Of a stretch of 5,316 nucleotides of DNA, positions 4,518 to 5,316 are shown in pieces. The stretch lies in the NCBI GenBank assembly GCA_964481035.1, contig CAYZSE010000169.1, forward strand, positions 1 through 5,316, written 5' to 3'. The first letter of the stretch is position 1, and each line of letters opens with the position of its first letter. This stretch comes from JAAAPF01 sp964481035. GTDB lineage: Bacteria; Pseudomonadota; Alphaproteobacteria; Geminicoccales; Geminicoccaceae. The position numbers and the translations under genes are program-made. The notes under the pieces were generated by a model. That model ran no database searches and was not told the origin of the DNA. It saw only the letters and a program-made list of their open reading frames with translations.

Positions 4518-5316
4518 TGCGCGCGCTCGCTGCTGCAATGATCCTGCTCCAGGCGACGACGGCGCTCGCCGGCGCGCCTGGGCCGAACGACCTGCCGCCG
4601 GTGCCGTCGAGCCTCGATCCACGGGGACGCGGCGAGGCGGCTGCCGAGCCCGGCTCGTCGCTGCGCACGGTCAGCGTCACGCCCGGGCAGGTGCAGATCG
4701 TGCCGGTGGCGATCAACCACCTGAACCAGATCCTCACCCCCTGGCACCCGCCCAAGGTCATGACGGCGAGCCAGGAGGCGGTCGAGGTGCAGGGCCGGAG
4801 CCTCTACCTCGCACCCCGCACCGAGGAGCCGATCGCCGTCTTCATCTCGCCGGACGGTCAGGACGAGCCGAGCCTCGCCGTCACCTTCGTGCCGCGGTCG
4901 GTGCCGCCGGCGCAGATCCAGCTCGTCATGCCGGCGTCGATCGAGGCGGCCTATCCGATCGCCTCGCCCCAGGCCCTCGCCTGGGAGGGCTCGCATCGCT
5001 TCGTCGACCTGACGCGCGAGCTGTTGCGCAACCTTGCCCTCGGCGAGCTGCCGCAGGGCTACCGCCTGCGCGAGATCGTCCGTGAGGACGTGCTGCCCGC
5101 GTGCCGAGGCATGACCTCGTTCGGCGTCGACTGGCGCCGCGGGCAGGTCATCCAGGGCGGCCGGCTCGAGGTCGTGGTCGGCCGGGTGCGGCGCACGGGC
5201 GGCGGCGGTGCCGTCGACTTCGACGAGCGCTGGTGCGCCGAGGACGGCGTGGTCGCCGTGGCGCTGTTCCCGAGCTTCCGCCTCGCCGCAGGCCAGGAGG
5301 CCGAGCTGTTCGTCGT
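4517..5316 (+). CDS. traK: F-type conjugation secretin-like protein TraK (runs off window)
   Basis: The frame is open from ATG 4517 to the window end, giving 266 full codons. A signal peptide is clear: MRAL, a hydrophobic core (5-14), and probable cleavage after the ALA at 16-18. A proline-rich linker follows (21-45). The conserved TraK block then begins with VAINHLNQILTPWHPPKVMT (64-83), AVEVQGRSLYLAP (88-100), EEPIAVFISPDG (103-114) and LAVTFVPRSVPPAQIQL (120-136). TraK is a periplasmic/outer-membrane secretin-like (VirB9-like) component that forms the outer core with TraB and TraV. Two cysteines, C196 and C240, could pair. The third codon position is almost always G or C, as in traE. The start is set by overlap with the traE stop. 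The C-terminus is not in the window; traB would be expected next. Confidence 0.87.
   Translation, partial: MRALAAAMILLQATTALAGAPGPNDLPPVPSSLDPRGRGEAAAEPGSSLRTVSVTPGQVQIVPVAINHLNQILTPWHPPKVMTASQEAVEVQGRSLYLAPRTEEPIAVFISPDGQDEPSLAVTFVPRSVPPAQIQLVMPASIEAAYPIASPQALAWEGSHRFVDLTRELLRNLALGELPQGYRLREIVREDVLPACRGMTSFGVDWRRGQVIQGGRLEVVVGRVRRTGGGGAVDFDERWCAEDGVVAVALFPSFRLAAGQEAELFV

Overview
This window is GC-rich and looks like a piece of a conjugative plasmid (or plasmid-like integrative element), probably from an alphaproteobacterium. The host guess is an inference. It rests on a replication initiator of the RepA_C type common on Acetobacteraceae/Rhodospirillales plasmids, the strong G/C bias at third codon positions, and F-type transfer genes. 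There are two divergent transcription units and one assembly gap.

Minus strand, 3434 down to 95. Two genes of unknown function come first (3434-2745 and 2893-2504). They overlap by about 150 bases, and third-position G/C use jumps from one frame to the other near 2893, so they may be one gene broken by a frameshift. A likely promoter (exact TTGACA at 2507-2502) follows. It drives a compact operon: a secreted lytic transglycosylase (2445-1900), a FlhD-like protein (1903-1634), a FlhC-like protein (1637-1083) and the replication initiator repA (1054-95). The first three genes overlap by ATGA and TGATG junctions, and repA follows after 28 bases. Positions 1-94, downstream of repA, hold nothing beyond a short palindrome at 15-26.

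Plus strand, 3800 to the end of the window. This is the start of an F-type type IV secretion operon in the order traL-traE-traK. traL has a good ribosome binding site. Its 3' end and the 5' part of traE lie in a run of 100 N (4031-4130). traE overlaps traK by TGATG, and traK runs off the window.

The main point of interest is the FlhD/FlhC pair. FlhDC is best known as the flagellar master regulator of beta- and gammaproteobacteria, but SXT/R391 elements (SetCD) and IncA/C plasmids (AcaCD) use FlhDC relatives to switch on conjugation. Here the pair sits beside a transglycosylase gene, diverges from traLEK, and shares an operon with the plasmid's own repA. The layout suggests an AcaCD/SetCD-like master activator of transfer whose expression is tied to the replication initiator. 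The FlhC-like protein has lost two of the four zinc-binding cysteines, and the FlhD-like protein is short. The window contains no flagellar genes.
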